In this document: in pieces, positions 1-13,600 of the stretch
Layout: each line of letters opens with the position of its first letter
Position numbering within the stretch: position 1 is the first letter of the stretch
Assembly (NCBI GenBank): GCA_023079485.1
Contig: CM041089.1
Span: 14,337,001-14,401,000 of the forward strand
DNA length: 64,000 nucleotides
DNA from: Archilochus colubris
Lineage: Eukaryota; Chordata; Aves; Apodiformes; Trochilidae
Direction of reading: 5' to 3'
Translations under genes and position numbers: made by a program
The notes under the pieces: model-generated
Databases searched by the model: none
What the model was told of the DNA's origin: nothing
Seen by the model: the letters and a program-made list of their open reading frames with translations, nothing else

Positions 1-1389
1 GGAAATCAAAGTATTAAGAGATGTACTCAAGCACCTTTAGTACATACAGTTTAAGTCTTCCAGCATCCATGGAAAATGAGGAGCTTGTTCTGTTTACTCC
101 AGAAGCTATACTCCTAAGGAAAGAACTAGTCCATTAGCCTCCTGCAGAAAAATTCAGCATTAGGCATTTTTTTAAGTCATCACAAAGATAAAATGCAGTT
201 TCATTTGATGCTTTTTAAAATTTAAAAAAAGAAACAACCCTGGTCCAAGAAGCAGTTTTTAATGCCTTAAGGCTACATCTTTAACTGGTTCTCACTGCAT
301 TTTCTCCCCTGGATTGAATTGCTAAACTCAGTAGCTGTGGGTCTCTGGCAATCTGTTCTGCTCTGCCACTGGTGCTACTCCAAGCACTACAGACAACTGA
401 AATATAAAAAAGGGGTTCATAATCAAATGCATACTGGGAAAAAGGTTTTTTGCTTCTGCCAGCAACCTACAGCTCATGTGCACGGATCTGTAAACGAAAT
501 GATACATCAGCAGGTAAGTAATTCAAAGCATCCTTTGCTTCTCAATGCACTTTTCACAATGAGACTACAGAGCATTAGGCAACTTCAGCCTGATTACCAG
601 CCATAAGTCTTAAAACAGTACAATGATAGACAAGGTAAAGAACAAAATGCCTTGCTATTTCATCCTTCAGAAACTATTTCAGCCAAGTGCTGGTGCTCGT
701 ATTTATGATACCAGTTTTGCTCGTAGAGCATCTATGACTCCCAGCTAGGAGCCATTCACTGAATTCCAATGGGATTTCCACAAGGCCAACGTGGAAAATG
801 AGTTCACATCTGTTTCATGGCACATATACCTTTAGAGGGACCAAAACTACTGAAGAATTACTTTAGTGATACTATAAAACCATTTCATAATGTGGGATGA
901 TTTTCACTGTCTTTCAGAAAAGCTTAACTTACATTTCTGAAACGTATGTGGTAGCCCAGGACTCAGCCACATGCAGCACAGCAGTCACGGATCACTCCAT
1001 CATAGCAGGCAGGCATGAATGGCAGTATAATCTGTAAACCATGCTCTCTAAGCAAGTCTTGCCTGTATATTTTGTACTGCCAAGGCTTCAGAATCTTCCC
1101 ATATAATGCTCCAAGAAGCATGTGGGTCAATCAGTGAATTCAAAAGAGTATAAAAGCCAGAAAGTATCACAAAGGCATGAAAAAACTTCTAAATAGCAGT
1201 AGTTTTGGTTCAGGAAAACTTTTCTAATGGTGAGACCAGTTAAATACTAGAAAAGTCACAGAATCTCCACATTTGGGAGGCCTTTCAGAAAAAGCTAGGC
1301 CAAGTCTGCCAGAGGTGGTATGGATAAAGGATGCAACAGATTATCTCGAGGTCCCTTTGCCTGCAGCTCCCAACATGAAGCGGACATAA
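1..1389. other. Unique A+T-rich sequence, no gene seen
   Basis: No recognisable coding family, RNA gene or repeat was seen. The longest open frame here is 95 codons (319-606, plus strand) and has no domain signature. Its composition looks like translated noncoding DNA. The stretch is probably intergenic or intronic. Confidence 0.6.
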
Positions 1390-1827
1390 AGCTGTTGGAG
1401 AAAGTCCAAAGGTAATCAGAGGGCTGGAGAGCTCCCCTGAAGACAGGCTGAGAGCTGAAGTTGTTCAGCAGGAAGAAGAGAAGGCCCTGGGGAGAGCTGG
1501 TATCAGCTTCCCAGTGCATGAAGGGGCTACAGGAAAGCCAGAGAGGACTTTTTATATGGGCATGGAGTGACAGGAAAAGAGAATTTTTCTAAACTGAAAG
1601 AGGGTAGACTTAAATTAGACACAATTAGAAGAAATTAATTACTGTGAGGGTGGTGAGACATTGGCACAGACTGTTCAGGGGAAGTTGTTCCTCTCTCTGG
1701 AAGTGTTTAAGGCCAGGTTGGATGGGGCTTGGAGCAACCTGGTCTGATGGGAGGTGTCCCTGCCCATTCAGGGGGGCTGGAACTGGATGAGCTTTAAAGT
1801 CCCTTCCAAACAAAACCATTCTATGAA
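1390..1827 (+). mobile_element. CR1 LINE, 3' end fragment
   Basis: This is the 3' end of a chicken-repeat-1 LINE in plus orientation, truncated at its 5' side. It shows the usual order for the end of these elements. A remnant of the reverse transcriptase C-terminus runs from about 1430 to 1480. A region typical of the CR1 end follows, with a GTGAGGGTGGTGAGACA motif near 1645 and a GGCCAGGTTGGATGGGGCTT motif near 1710. The element closes with the CCCTTCCAAAC block and one ATTCTATG unit at about 1818-1825. CR1 is non-LTR and was copied through an RNA intermediate. This copy lacks the endonuclease and most of the reverse transcriptase, so it is dead. It is visibly diverged from the form I know and contains small deletions. 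The 5' boundary is approximate. Confidence 0.88.
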
Positions 1828-4800
1828 CATGACATGAGTTGGAAGTTCTGAGCAGTGACTGAATACTTTAACTTTCTCTTTCGGGGCCTCTTTCACAAGC
1901 ACTGAAGTTTAAGAGATTTAAAACTGCACTGCTTTCATTCTGACTCAAATGGAATAAAAAAAATTTAACCAACCAAATCCTAAGTAGTTGATGAACAATG
2001 ACTGTAGCACACAAATGCCAAGGAATCAAGCCTTTTTTTGTGTTATCTATCAGAAGTGGTGAACTATGTAATTCCTTGGAGCACAGCATGTACTGCTAGT
2101 GGTGTCCTACAGCCTCACCTCCACTACAAGGATTGATTTTATTCTCCATCATTATCCCAAATGGCACTGGTTTTCACATATCACAAGTATCCCCTTGACA
2201 AACTGGAAAAATTCCAAAGAAAAATCTCATGATTTGTAAAAGCTATGGCTACACAGTGCACTCCAGAAAATCACATGCACACCTGCATTCCTGACCAGTC
2301 TTGAAAATCCCAGGATAAGACTGTACAGTAGTAGTCACAGCTATCATTAATACCTTTAAGAGGAGCTCTCTGTGGAAGCTGCAGTATAAAGCCTGAGTAA
2401 GGACAGGGCACTGACTTTGAAAGTTTAGAAGTGAATCACAAAACAAATTAGAAGAAAAGACTCCAAGAGAGTCTGGGAGGAAAGATGAAAATAAGGATAA
2501 GCTAGATCAGCTAATCATCATCAGCTGGATGTTTTATCTTCCAGAAGGAGCATGAATAAATAGGAGCATGAATAAATAAATACCATTAGCAAACCTGAGT
2601 CTGATTCTAAACCTAGCCATCATTAGCAAGCTGATTGCTTCCAGACACTAAACAGGAGTCAGTCTTAAGGATGTCTTAAAAGAGAGAGATTTTATCAGGT
2701 GGGCAACTGTGCATAAGGGACACCATGGGACAGGCAGTTACAAACACAGAGGAACCCAGTGGATAAAAAAAGAAAAAAAAAAAGAAGGGAAGAGACAGAT
2801 GACAGATGGAGAACAACTAATGGGCTCTGAAGGCAGGAATCAGAAGCTTGAATCTGATATGGTAATAGCACTGAGTAACTGTAAGAATCAAAGGCACTAT
2901 GTTACAAGCAAGGAAAACTATTTTAGCACACATGGACCAATGTGGGGGTGACAGAGGTGTTTGAGAGACCACTGAGGAAAAGGTTCCTGTGATTAATAAG
3001 CAGTGAGCAGGGAGAAAGAAAAGAGCTTTGATTTTAACAGTGCAGGCAGCTATTCAGAATTAAGTTTTGCAGCTGAAAGAAAGAAGTTATTCCTCAGAGT
3101 TTATCTTCCTGGATTTTCCTAATTATGTTCTCCAATGAGAAACACTGGGAAATTTAAAGAAGTTCCCTAAGTCACCATTTCCTCACCACCTTAAAAAGTC
3201 TCAAGAAAGGCAGAGCTTTTAATCTAAAGGTGGTAGTAGGCAGATTTTGAGAGCTAGTACAGAGTCACCTGCTTCAGGGGCATTCTTTTTGAGTTCTACC
3301 TTTGTTTGAAAAGCTGAAAAATGACACCAACAAGCTTACATGTGAAAAACTGTTTCAAATGTTGTACATAAAGATGATATAGGAAACAAAATGCCTTTTA
3401 CTCAAGCCTGTGATCTTTCAAATACATCAAACACTTTCTTGTTTTCAAGTGTCATAATGTGAGTAGCAGCTAGAACCAGCAGACAAACATTTCTTTCCCA
3501 TAATATGAACTTGCCAAGAAAATAATTCCACTGGTACCCAAGCCAGTAAATGCACAGGAATCACAAGAACTGGGATGTTGAATTTTGCAAAAATAGGCAG
3601 GTGCAATGGACACCTAGGATAGAAAATAGCACAGATAGTCACAAAATTTACCTGGAATAATAGTCCTATGAGGTTTTTCTGATTCCCTCTTCTGCTTTGA
3701 TGGCATATTTATGTCCTTTTCATTTTTATATTATTTACTGTGCTACATACTATTAACTGTAATACAATAGAACCTTGTGTTTCAGACTTTGTGTGTTAAA
3801 ACAAACAAAAGTCCTTATCAGATGCTGAAAAATTTCTATGGAAAAAAACCAACTACAGATGTTTGAGTCATTGGTTATGCCCACTGGAATAACTTCCATT
3901 GTGCTAAGGTTTCTGGAATGCAAGCCACTTCCTACTGACTTTGTAACTGGTTAATCTGTTAACTCACCTAAGTTAGTCTCACTTAGAGGAGTTTGCCAAT
4001 CACAAAATTAAAAGTGCCTTCAGCAGAAACAGGACTCCTCCTCCTCCACCATCCCAACCCCAGCCCAAGAAAGCAAAGCAAAAACACCCAGAAAGGCAAA
4101 AGAAATCCAGGAGAGGGTAACAGATATGAAATTTGATCTTCTGACTCTCAGGAGCACTGTGCTTGATGCATTCGATGAATTGAGGCAAACTGTCAACAGC
4201 TCAGTGATTTTAAGTGTCTTGTAGGTATGTGTCTGGGACTTTTGGATATAGCATATTTTATTTGTTTTTTAAACTTCCTTTTCATCTTCCTGAAACTCAT
4301 CTTTGAATGTCATGCTCACAATTACCTACATATCCAACCATGACCATGGATCTTCTGCACCAAGTGATTGTTCAGCCTCCTTTAACACTGCTGATGAGAA
4401 AGCATTTAAACAAAATACCAAAGAAAGTATCAATGCACATGAGCAGAGAGGGATTCCAACAACGAAGCACCCAGCTGACCCATACCCTGCTATATTCTTC
4501 TTGCTTTTCTCCAGAAGGAAAGCAAATGCAAGATTCTAGAATGTAATTTCCTCTCCTGTGTACAGCATTCCTTGGCTTCCATCTGCTGCCACTTCCAGTC
4601 CTGAAGATTAACAGCCAGGTTCTTAAGTTTTGTGACTGCTGAGACCTTCACAGACACAGACTGCCACCCAATAAAGAGTGTGAAACAGAACCCCAGTTCC
4701 CTTCTATCCTCTTCAAAACATAAGACAAAGTTTTGTCTCATCCTCTCCACACAAGGGCTATATAGATATCTATGATGCTGTTCATGAGTGTGCTCCTGAA

Positions 4801-7800
4801 TCCACTGCCTTCATAATTCATGAGAGTGCAGCATTGGCCTTGATCTCCTCTTGGGGACTTGTGCCCTGTACGTCCAGTCTCCTACAGAAAGGACTCAAAA
4901 GCACTGCAAGAAATTAACTTTTCAGAAAGGGCTGTTAGAGCTGAGCAGCCCACCACAAGTCCATCTAAATCTATGAAGTTAAACAATGAAAGAATATACC
5001 ATATATTATTGTATCACTAAAAAAGTGCCTCAGCTTCAAAACACCAGCACCTAGAAACAGTGACTGAATTCAGTCCCACTGTTGTGCCACCAGTGATTAT
5101 CATTTGTTCCTCTACCATATTACCCCTCTCAAAAGCTCCTGGGTTCTCATGGCAATGCAGGACATCATAAACAGACTGAACCTGAAAGGAAATCCTCTAA
5201 ACAAGCACAGCACTGGGCAGAGCAATAGTATTTCACCCTGAGTCACTTCAGCAGCCTCAAAAAATGCACTGCAGCATACACCCTTCCATGAGCAGATGAA
5301 TTAATCTAAATGTATTTCACCTCTAGCTCCCCTGAATCAATGCCTCATTTGCACAACTCCCAGATTCAAGAAATTAAAAGCCATTTGTAAGGGGCATAGC
5401 AGCAATGACATCTGAAGAGATATTCATTAGCTTCTTAATATGCAGCAAACTCTAGTTACATAAAGATTTTAATTCTTGTCTTGTGCCTATTGACAGCAAA
5501 CTACAGTCCAATATACACTTGTGATCAAGCAGATGTGCAGCTGACTGCAAGGTGAGAGATGCTACATAAGAATCATCAATTTCAAAAGGGACAAGACCTG
5601 AGCTTCCTGTTCTGACAACATTCGAAACCATTTCTCTGCTCCTGCTCCTCATGCACAAAAGAGTGAGTCTATTCTACCTGAAGTTCTCAAAAAAGTTTTT
5701 TTTTATGTTTGTCTTACACATGTCAGCAGTTTCACTTCAAGCAAAGGCTTGAATTTTAAGCTTCATGTAATTTCCTGATATTCTGAAGGTCGGTGAAATA
5801 CAAGTACTGGTGGTCTTGCTTCTGATTCATATCATTAGAATTACTTGCTACCAAAATTAAGTGGAAACTTGTCACATTCTAACTACAAAATCCATGCCAC
5901 CTCACTCTAATAACTTTCTATATTTTTGGTAATCTATATAACTTCTCCACAGCACTACCACAGGAGCAGGTTACACTATCACTGCTGAGAATTTGAGTGT
6001 ACTCTGGAAGTAGTCTACCAGGACTATGGGAGCTAGAGCCTAACACTGCTTGAACACTGAAGTGAAAAGGCTCTTCCTTGGGACTCAGGAATGGAAAAGT
6101 GTGGCAGATGTCAGAAAGCAACTGCAAAAATCACTCCTTTCTTTATAAGCTACGTGAATCTATTAATGTTCCTAACTGACAAAGCTGTGCACTAAACCAA
6201 AAGCCATGGAAGAGGGTTTCTGCTTATCCCCACACAAATTGGAACAGGCAAGAAGTAGTTTAAAGGAGTTTAACTGTTCTCCAAAGTGTTTTTCTGAACT
6301 ACATTTCAGCTCCATTCATGCCTACTTCAAAATTCTTAGATTTTTTCCCATCTCCTCCTTCCTTCTCCCAAAGCCCCAGGAAACATAAAATTGAGTGTAA
6401 TAAAATATCCATAGCTATTAACCCAACCAACCAAAAAAAAAGTTATTTTTTTGTCTGGGATTTAGATTTTGATGAACTAGAGCCTTCCAGGACCTTTGCT
6501 TTGATGTATTCCAAAACATCAAAAGATCAGGCTTGTTATCAACATCATTAGAGCAGCTTGAAGATGTTTAATACTCCAGCACATAAAGCAAATGCAGCAC
6601 AGAAGCCCCCAGTGGACTTTGCCTTGTTTTTATTCCTTCTTTTTTTTTTTTAATTTTGTTTTTAAACCTGTTCTGCCTTTCTCATGCTGAGCCACTTGCA
6701 TCTCCCCCACCCTGCCCTGTCCTCTTGTACATTCAACAGAAGAGCTTTCTGGTGTCAACCTCTTCTCCTTTCTGGAGGGAATTTTTAGACTCCTTTCTCC
6801 CCTACCATAACAGAATGTAAAACAGTTCTCCTGCAAGTGCTCAGTGACACATACAGAAACACACAGTACACATCTCACTGGCTATTTTGCTGAAATGAGT
6901 CAGAAGGGGGTTGGGGTTTGTTTTGGTTTGTTTCAGGACTTCACTGTTCTTTTTTAAAAAATAAAAGTATAATTTTCAGGAAAGATTTGAAGGGGAAACC
7001 AGGGGGAAAAAGTAGAACTTGAAATCCTCCAGAGGAAGAAGCAGCAAACCTGTGTTACTTTATTGATTAGTTTTGGGAAATCTGCTTTCAAGCTACATTT
7101 AGTGACAAGAGAAAGTTAATATATGAACAAAATATGCTGAGTGCACTCCACAGGTGTTTCTTTGATAGGAAATGCAAGCCTTTAGCTCTTAAACCAGACT
7201 CACATAGACAGACTGTTGTTGTCACAAAATCCAGGGACTGCTCACAACACCTGACTGTACTTTTCACCAGAGGTGGTGAGGTTATTTCACCATCCATGTA
7301 CAACACAAGGGACTTCCAGCATATATAGTTCCCTACAAGACTTAAGGATTAAATATATCTATTGCATCAAAATCTTGTGTCCAGGTTCCTCCTCAGGTCA
7401 CTATCAGGTATCTCTACATCTGGTACATGTGTTGTGACAGAGACAAAAACACTCTTTCTAAGCAAAGTCTCTTGCTTTGGCTCTTTGCCTTATCCCCCTG
7501 GATAAGGACCTGACAACTGAAAACCTAAATGGTTTCTTTTTTGGAAACTGCCATTTTCCTCTGGGCAGGCAGTACCTTATGCACACAAGCATGGAGAGAG
7601 GTCCAGTGATACCAACTGAACTGTGCACTGTAATTTAAAACTTCGACATCAAACTGAGTGTGTAGCTTGAGGATCACTTACTTTTGTCTTTCCTATCAGC
7701 TCTAAGAAACTCACAATATTCTTAGAGGACTGGTCAGGCAGAGAGATTTATTCCAACACTGTGAGGCTTCTTTTGATGGAAACAACATCATTAAAAAAAT

Positions 7801-8446
7801 ATCACTACATGAAAGGATCTACCAGGGACAGAAGCTGTGCAGGCTAACTCTGCTCTGCTGTCCTTAATTAAATAGTTTCATGTAATATTCTGAAAGAACT
7901 AATGCCTTCTGTATTCCTTTGCCATTAACAATGTATTTCATCTGATTACCTTTTATAAAGCTATCAACATCTATTTGGTTACAGCATACACACATGTACA
8001 AGTATATAAATGCTTAAAGAGAACGGGTCATATATCAAGCTAAACTTCACAGAAGTATAGAAAAGGATGATGATGAATAAGCAAATGGATTCAAGTTGTG
8101 ACTTATGAATTTTGTGGGCTGCAATACCTCACTGTTCTGTCTAGATTTAGTGTTGCTGCTTTTACACAAAATACTGAAAGTGTGGCTGCATGCAATACAG
8201 TCCACACAACTCAGTACCCCACTCACCCCAGCAGGTAGATTATTGAGGATGGAAAAGATATACCAGCACTGCAAAGATGCACTGCATCATCTACACCAAT
8301 ACAACTTGTTGAAAAAAGCAGAAACCCTGAAATATCTGAAAACTAAATACTCTCCATCTTTGGTTGTAAAAACCTTGGATTCAAGTTTTCCATGTAAAAC
8401 AACTCCAATGCATCTTGAAGGCACTGACCAGCAACCTGGGTGGTGT
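1828..8446. other. Unique sequence, no gene seen
   Basis: About 6.6 kb without a recognisable gene or interspersed repeat. Open frames are all below 90 codons except one crossing the right edge (143 codons from 8105), and none shows a known domain. Local simple sequence includes a 16-base tandem duplication at 2547-2578, a T-rich patch near 6638-6665 and a G/T-rich patch at 6905-6932. An old, heavily decayed repeat would be missed by eye. Confidence 0.5.
2547..2578 (+). repeat. Perfect 16-base tandem duplication
   Basis: The unit GGAGCATGAATAAATA occurs twice back to back (2547-2562 and 2563-2578) with no mismatch. A further AATA follows, so the A/T part may extend by slippage. It is probably a small replication-slippage product and has no evident function. 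Confidence 0.9.
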
Positions 8447-8512
8447 GAACATACCACAGAACGGTCAGGGTTGGAAGAGACCTTCAAAGGTCCTCGAGTC
8501 CAATCTCTCCCC
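8447..8512 (-). mobile_element. CR1 LINE, short 3' tail remnant
   Basis: A stretch of about 65 bases reads, on the plus strand, as the reverse complement of a CR1 3' end: CAGGGTTGGAAGAGACCTTC, then a GGTCCTCGAGTCCAA block. The TTGGAAGGGACCT and GAGTCCAA words are characteristic of CR1 tails in reverse orientation. The terminal 8-base units are eroded to ACCACAGAACGG. This is only the last part of an element, in the opposite orientation to the long CR1 that starts about 470 bases downstream. Confidence 0.72.
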
Positions 8513-8984
8513 AGTGATATATATGTATACATATAGAGACATATTTCCCATAGAAGCATTATATACTTCCCTGGGAGTACACACTAGAGCAGGAAGGCAC
8601 AGCCTGGGTACCCAGAAGGGATTTTGAGGCCTGGAGAGCAGCACACATTTGACAGAACAGCAGCAAAGACACTTGCAGAGCAGTTGCCCACAGTAACATG
8701 TGTCTGACTATTCAAAGACCTACAGTAAATATTTTTCCCTTGGAATTATCCCTCAGACCAAAAAATTCAACCCCGATGTTTCAAGTACAAAAGGAGGGAA
8801 CAATGGCACAAAATTTTTATGAAGTGATTAGTAGAAATTTTTACTGCAGAATCAATCTCTGTTGCATCCTTTTAATGGGAGATTAGCCATGCCTGGTAGC
8901 TTCCAGAACACTGTATTATTACAGGTGTAGCTCTCTGATATAGTTGGATCATTTCATAATGTGTCTGCACTCTGCCCCTTAAGG
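8513..8984. other. Unique spacer between two CR1 segments
   Basis: About 470 bases with no recognisable feature other than a short TATATATGTATACATATA alternating run near 8519-8537. It separates a minus-strand CR1 scrap from a plus-strand CR1, so the two are independent insertions. Confidence 0.5.
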
Positions 8985-10627
8985 ACTCTGCCCTTTCAGA
9001 CCAGTTATCCTCAGGATTTTCAGCCCTCTGAGCTGGAAGACAAGGATGGAGAGCAGAATAAACCCCTCATTATACCCAGGGGAAAGCTGTAAATGACCTG
9101 CTATGCCACCTGGGCACTCACAAGGTCCATTGTACCTGATGGGATCCACCAAAGACTGAGGGAGCTGGCAGAGGAGCTCATCAGGTCACTCTCCATCATT
9201 TATCAACAGTCTTGGTTAGCAGGGGAGGTCCCAGATGACTGTAGGCTTGACATTTTGATGCTCATCTACAAGGAGAGACAGAAGGAGAATCTGGGAAACT
9301 ACAGGCCTGTCAGCCTGACCCTGGTACTGAGGGAGATATTGAGTGGTTCATCTTGGGTGAGCTCACCCAGCAGGTGCCAGACAAGCAGGTGATAAGACCC
9401 AGCTACCATGGTTTTACAGCACGTGCTGTTGACCAACCTGATCTCCTTCTATGACCAGGTGACCCACCTAGTGGATGAGGGAAAGACTGTGATGTTGTCC
9501 ATCTGGACTTCGGGAAAGCCTTTGGCACTGTCTCCCAGAGTGTTCTCCTGGAGAAGCTGGCAGCTCATGGCACAGACCAGTGTACTCTTCACTGGGTTAA
9601 AAACTGGCTAGAGGACCATGCCAGGAGAGCTGTGGTGAATGGAGGTAAATCCAGTTGGCAGCCAGTCACAGTGTTCCCCAGGCCCCAGTGCTGGAACCAG
9701 TTTTGTTCAATATCTTCACCAATGGTCTCAATGAGGGGATTGAGTAGATCCTCAGGTAGTTTGCGGATGATACTAAATTGGGGAGGGAGTGCTGATCTGC
9801 TCAAGGGTAGGAAGGCTCTACAGCATGACCTGGACAGGTTGGATTGATTGGGCCAAGGCCAATTGTATGTGCTTCAACCAGACCAAGGTTCAGGTCCTGC
9901 ATTTCTGTTACAACAACCCCAGAAAACACCACAGGCTTGGGGCAGTAAAACTGGCTGGAAAACTGCCTGGAGGAGAAGGACCTGGGGGTGCTGGTTGCCA
10001 GCCAGCTGCACATGAGTCAGCAGTGTGCCCAGGTGGCCACTGCTGATCTGCATCAGAAATAGTGTGGCCAGCAGGATGAGGGAAGTGATTATTTCCCTGT
10101 ACTTGGTGCTGGTCAGGCTGCACCTTGAATACTGTGTTCAGTTTTGGGTCCTTCAGTACAAAAAAGACATTGAGGTGCCTGGAGCATGTCCAAAGAAGGG
10201 CAACAAAGCTGGTGAAGTGTCTGGAGAACAGGTCTTCCAAGGAGCAGCTGAGGGAATTGGGATTGTTTAGTCTAGAGAAGAGAAAGCTGAGGAGAGACCT
10301 TCTTGCTCTCTAGAAGTGCCTGAAAGGAGGCTGTGGTAAACTGGGGGTTGGTCTCTTCCCCTACATAACAGGAGAAGATGTCCTCAAGCTGCACCAGAGG
10401 AGGTTCAGATTGGATATTAGGAAAAAATTATTTGCTGAAAGAGCAGTCAGGCATTGGAACAGCCTGCCCAGGGAAGTGGTGGAGTCATCATCCCTGGAGA
10501 CGTTCCAAAAATCCGTGGACATAGCACTTCAGGATATGGTTTAGTTGGCATGGTGGTCTGGGTTGATGGTTGAACTTGATGATCTTAGAGGTCTTTTCCA
10601 ACCTTAAAGATTCTATGATTCTATGAT
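8985..10627 (+). mobile_element. CR1 LINE, 5'-truncated, 1.6 kb
   Basis: This is the longest CR1 copy in the window. It enters the element shortly before the reverse transcriptase fingers region and runs to the true 3' end. The tail is at about 10609-10627, with two consecutive ATTCTATG-like units after the GGTCTTTTCCAACCTTAAAG block. The 5' end is truncated, which is usual for LINEs because reverse transcription stops early, so the 5' UTR, ORF1 and endonuclease are absent. The tail resembles that of the 29225-29428 copy more than that of 1390-1827, which suggests at least two subfamilies. I see no clear target-site duplication, as is common for CR1. The left boundary is uncertain by tens of bases. 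Confidence 0.92.
9060..10545 (+). pseudogene. CR1 ORF2 reverse transcriptase remnant
   Basis: This is the decayed coding part of the CR1 above. In life ORF2 encodes an endonuclease plus reverse transcriptase that primes on nicked DNA. Only the reverse transcriptase is present here. The block around GNYRPVSLT (codons near 9292-9318) marks the fingers region. LDFGKAFGTV near 9504-9533 is motif A. FADD at 9760-9771 is motif C, the catalytic aspartate pair, and is intact. A C-terminal block with [11 protein letters not shown] lies near 10180-10215. The sense passes between all three frames, with shifts near 9490, near 9660 and just after 9775, plus stops near 9392 and 9848. No functional protein can be made. 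An earlier CR1 insertion that has mutated neutrally explains all of this. Confidence 0.88.
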
Positions 10628-13600
10628 GTTTTTCCTAATATTTGATACACTCAGTTTAATAGCACTGTCCAGACTTGCTGAAGAACTGTAAAACTGCCAT
10701 TTTTCCCACTCCACACAGACACTTTAGGCTTAGACAGCAAGCAGCAGTGCTGCTCTACTACTCAAGGGGATGAGCTGAATCCAAAGCTTCTTTGGGCTGA
10801 TGTACAAGGGCTGTTAAGGGCTGTACAAGGGCTCTCTGGAGCCATGTGCACATATCCTGGAATTTGGGAGAGTCTGGGTAGAGAACAGCTTCAGAAGCCA
10901 TGCTGAAAGATCCTTATCCATCCCAATGCACAACTGAATGAATCAGAAAGGGCTACACAACTGGCTGAGCTGTGTGACAGTGGTTAAGAACATAGGTATC
11001 TAAGCTACAGTAAAACATCATTTGCATCCTTTTGGTTTGTTACTCTCAGCTTTAGCACAGCAATGTGGCACTGCCAGTAGGCACAGGACACTACTTGAGA
11101 CCTAAGCTTTATTTGTGCTTCTGTCAGTGTCCTACTCTATCATCTTTGTAATTTACTTCCCCTCCATAATTCAGTTCCTCAGCCTGCAGAATGGAATGAA
11201 CAATATTTGTTTTTCATATTGAATGCTTGGAGAACTACTTGTTAGAGCAGCTACATAAAAGCATTACTATTAAAGATGTTGTTCTGAGAATATTCAGGAA
11301 CTCTCTGTCAAGTGCTGAAGCAAATGTCAGAAGGATATGAGAAGAGCCCTCTGCCTCACTGGAACAGCTTTTAAGAGCTATTGGAAGTAGCTCAGTACAT
11401 GTTTCTACTGACACAGTGCTGCTTAACCTGTCCATACTTCAAACAATTTTGGAAAATTTATTTGGAATATTTTTGGAATCTTCTTGGCTGCAGATATTTA
11501 AAGGATATTAATATGACTGGCAATGTGCCAGTAAGAAAATCTGGGCAGCCTAACAACTTCCTACAAGATGTGTGAAGATCAGGTGGCATAGAGACAATAG
11601 GAGGCAAATTTCATTCATCGAACTCCACCCTCCTGGGACTTAGAGAGTAAAGAATTACGATTTTGTTGTGCAACCTCTTTTTAAATGAAAGATTACATGG
11701 AGACATGGATGGGACAGGTTCTTGTTTCATCCTTCAGTACTGGTTGTCATAGCTTGATGAAAAGATTAAGCAGTAAGAATTACCAAGGTTGTTACTACAA
11801 TATCCTGACATTTGGATTATGCTGAAGTAAGAATTTAAAACTGCAATAACTAGTGAGGCCTTGCTCAAAACACTTCTGTGACAATGTTGCATTTCTATAA
11901 TAAAGAGCAAAAACTCCTTCGTGTTCCTCTCTCATACAACTATTTGATAATGCAGGAACGTTTAGGGCAAAGTGGGCACTCCAGAGGACCTGTGAAAGGC
12001 TATTAAAGTTCTCTCTCCATTCTGAGAAATCTCAGAGAAAATCAGTCGAAGAGAATTCCTCCTGTGTCAACACATGCAAGGAACTGTTTCCACCTACAAC
12101 AGACCTCTGCTGTGCCTTCATCAAACCACCTCACTGACAGTGCTTTTGGATAGATTTCCAGCTCCTGACATCTCAGAGATTCTTTTTATACTGCTCCACC
12201 ACCTAAACATGCACTCATCTGAGTACATCCTCAAGCAAGATAAACAGCTGGTTGCTTTGTCAACAGCACCAAACCAGGAGGGAGAAACAGGTAGCAAAGG
12301 GGAGAGGGGAGGCAGAAGACATAATTAGCAACTCCATTCTCTGAACGTAGCTCTGCTGGAATTGTTTACTTGCAATCCTCAGCAGTGAATCAACAAACCT
12401 TTCATTGGCATTCAAAGCCATGTGAAATCCAAAGATGTCTTTGCAGAGCCTGTCAGTAGTGACAAGCCATCTTCATCTGAATCAGGAATAAAATACACAG
12501 ACATGAGAGAGGGGAAAAAACCAGGATCCTTTCTGCTGGAGCCTGCAGAGGAAAAGAAAAGGAGATGGGAACGTCTGCCCTGTGAGATCGCTGCAAGGAC
12601 AAAGGCAGTGCCTACAGGTTCCCTCCCTTTGAGACAAACCTTGGGGGGATTCTTCAATCTAAACAAAATCCTTCATTACAAGCTGTTCAAACAACACTAG
12701 CAAAGAGGAAACACAAGCAAGTGCCAAAATAAACACACAAATGAAATTGAAACTACCTTGTAGAGATTTATCTGAAAACACAGTGAAGAGATAAATGGTG
12801 GAGGCAAAATCACCAACTTCACAGAAATTGCACCAGTTTAAACCAGCTGGGACAAAGATTTAAGTGTGGAGATAATGGAAAGTTGGAGTATACTAGCAGC
12901 ATGTTTTATAGACAAAAAACATGGGGAAAACACAAAGTGACAGATGGGAATATTTTGGCTAATACCTTTCCTCCCCCAACATCTCTATTTTATTTACTCT
13001 TACCTTCCATTTGTAATCTGGAGAGTGTAATAAGTTTATAAAACTTCTCCAAAATTACAGAAAAAAATGCTAATTCAAGCATGAAAAATTATTACTGATG
13101 CTATTACTGAGTATGCTGTAAGTTCCCCTCCTTTCTTGCTAGCAAAACTGATCCTGTTCTTGACCCATTAAGAATTGTGCTTGGGCTTTTGTCTCCAGCT
13201 ATTTTTGTAGAAAACTTGGTGCAGGGAATCTGAAACCTAAAGAGAACCAACAATTACAGTTTTGCAGAAGAGAAAACAGATCCTTAACTAATCATGGCAA
13301 CTACTATTTTAATACATGATTCCCTAAGGTATGGACTTGGGTCACCTATACAATCCTGCTACCATGAGAAAATGCAACACTCAAGATGAGTATAGCCAGA
13401 CAAACATTAACAGGATTATTAACTGGTTTATTAGCCACTATCCAGACAATTCCATAGACAACAAAGGGTTTCCATCACTAGGATGAAGCATGGCAATTAT
13501 TTAACTGTGCTGCCATACCACATGGTCATTTAAAAACTGGGATCAAAGGCAGGGAACATGCAGGGAACTCTGGTGCAGGGAGTCTGACCAGGTAGAATAG

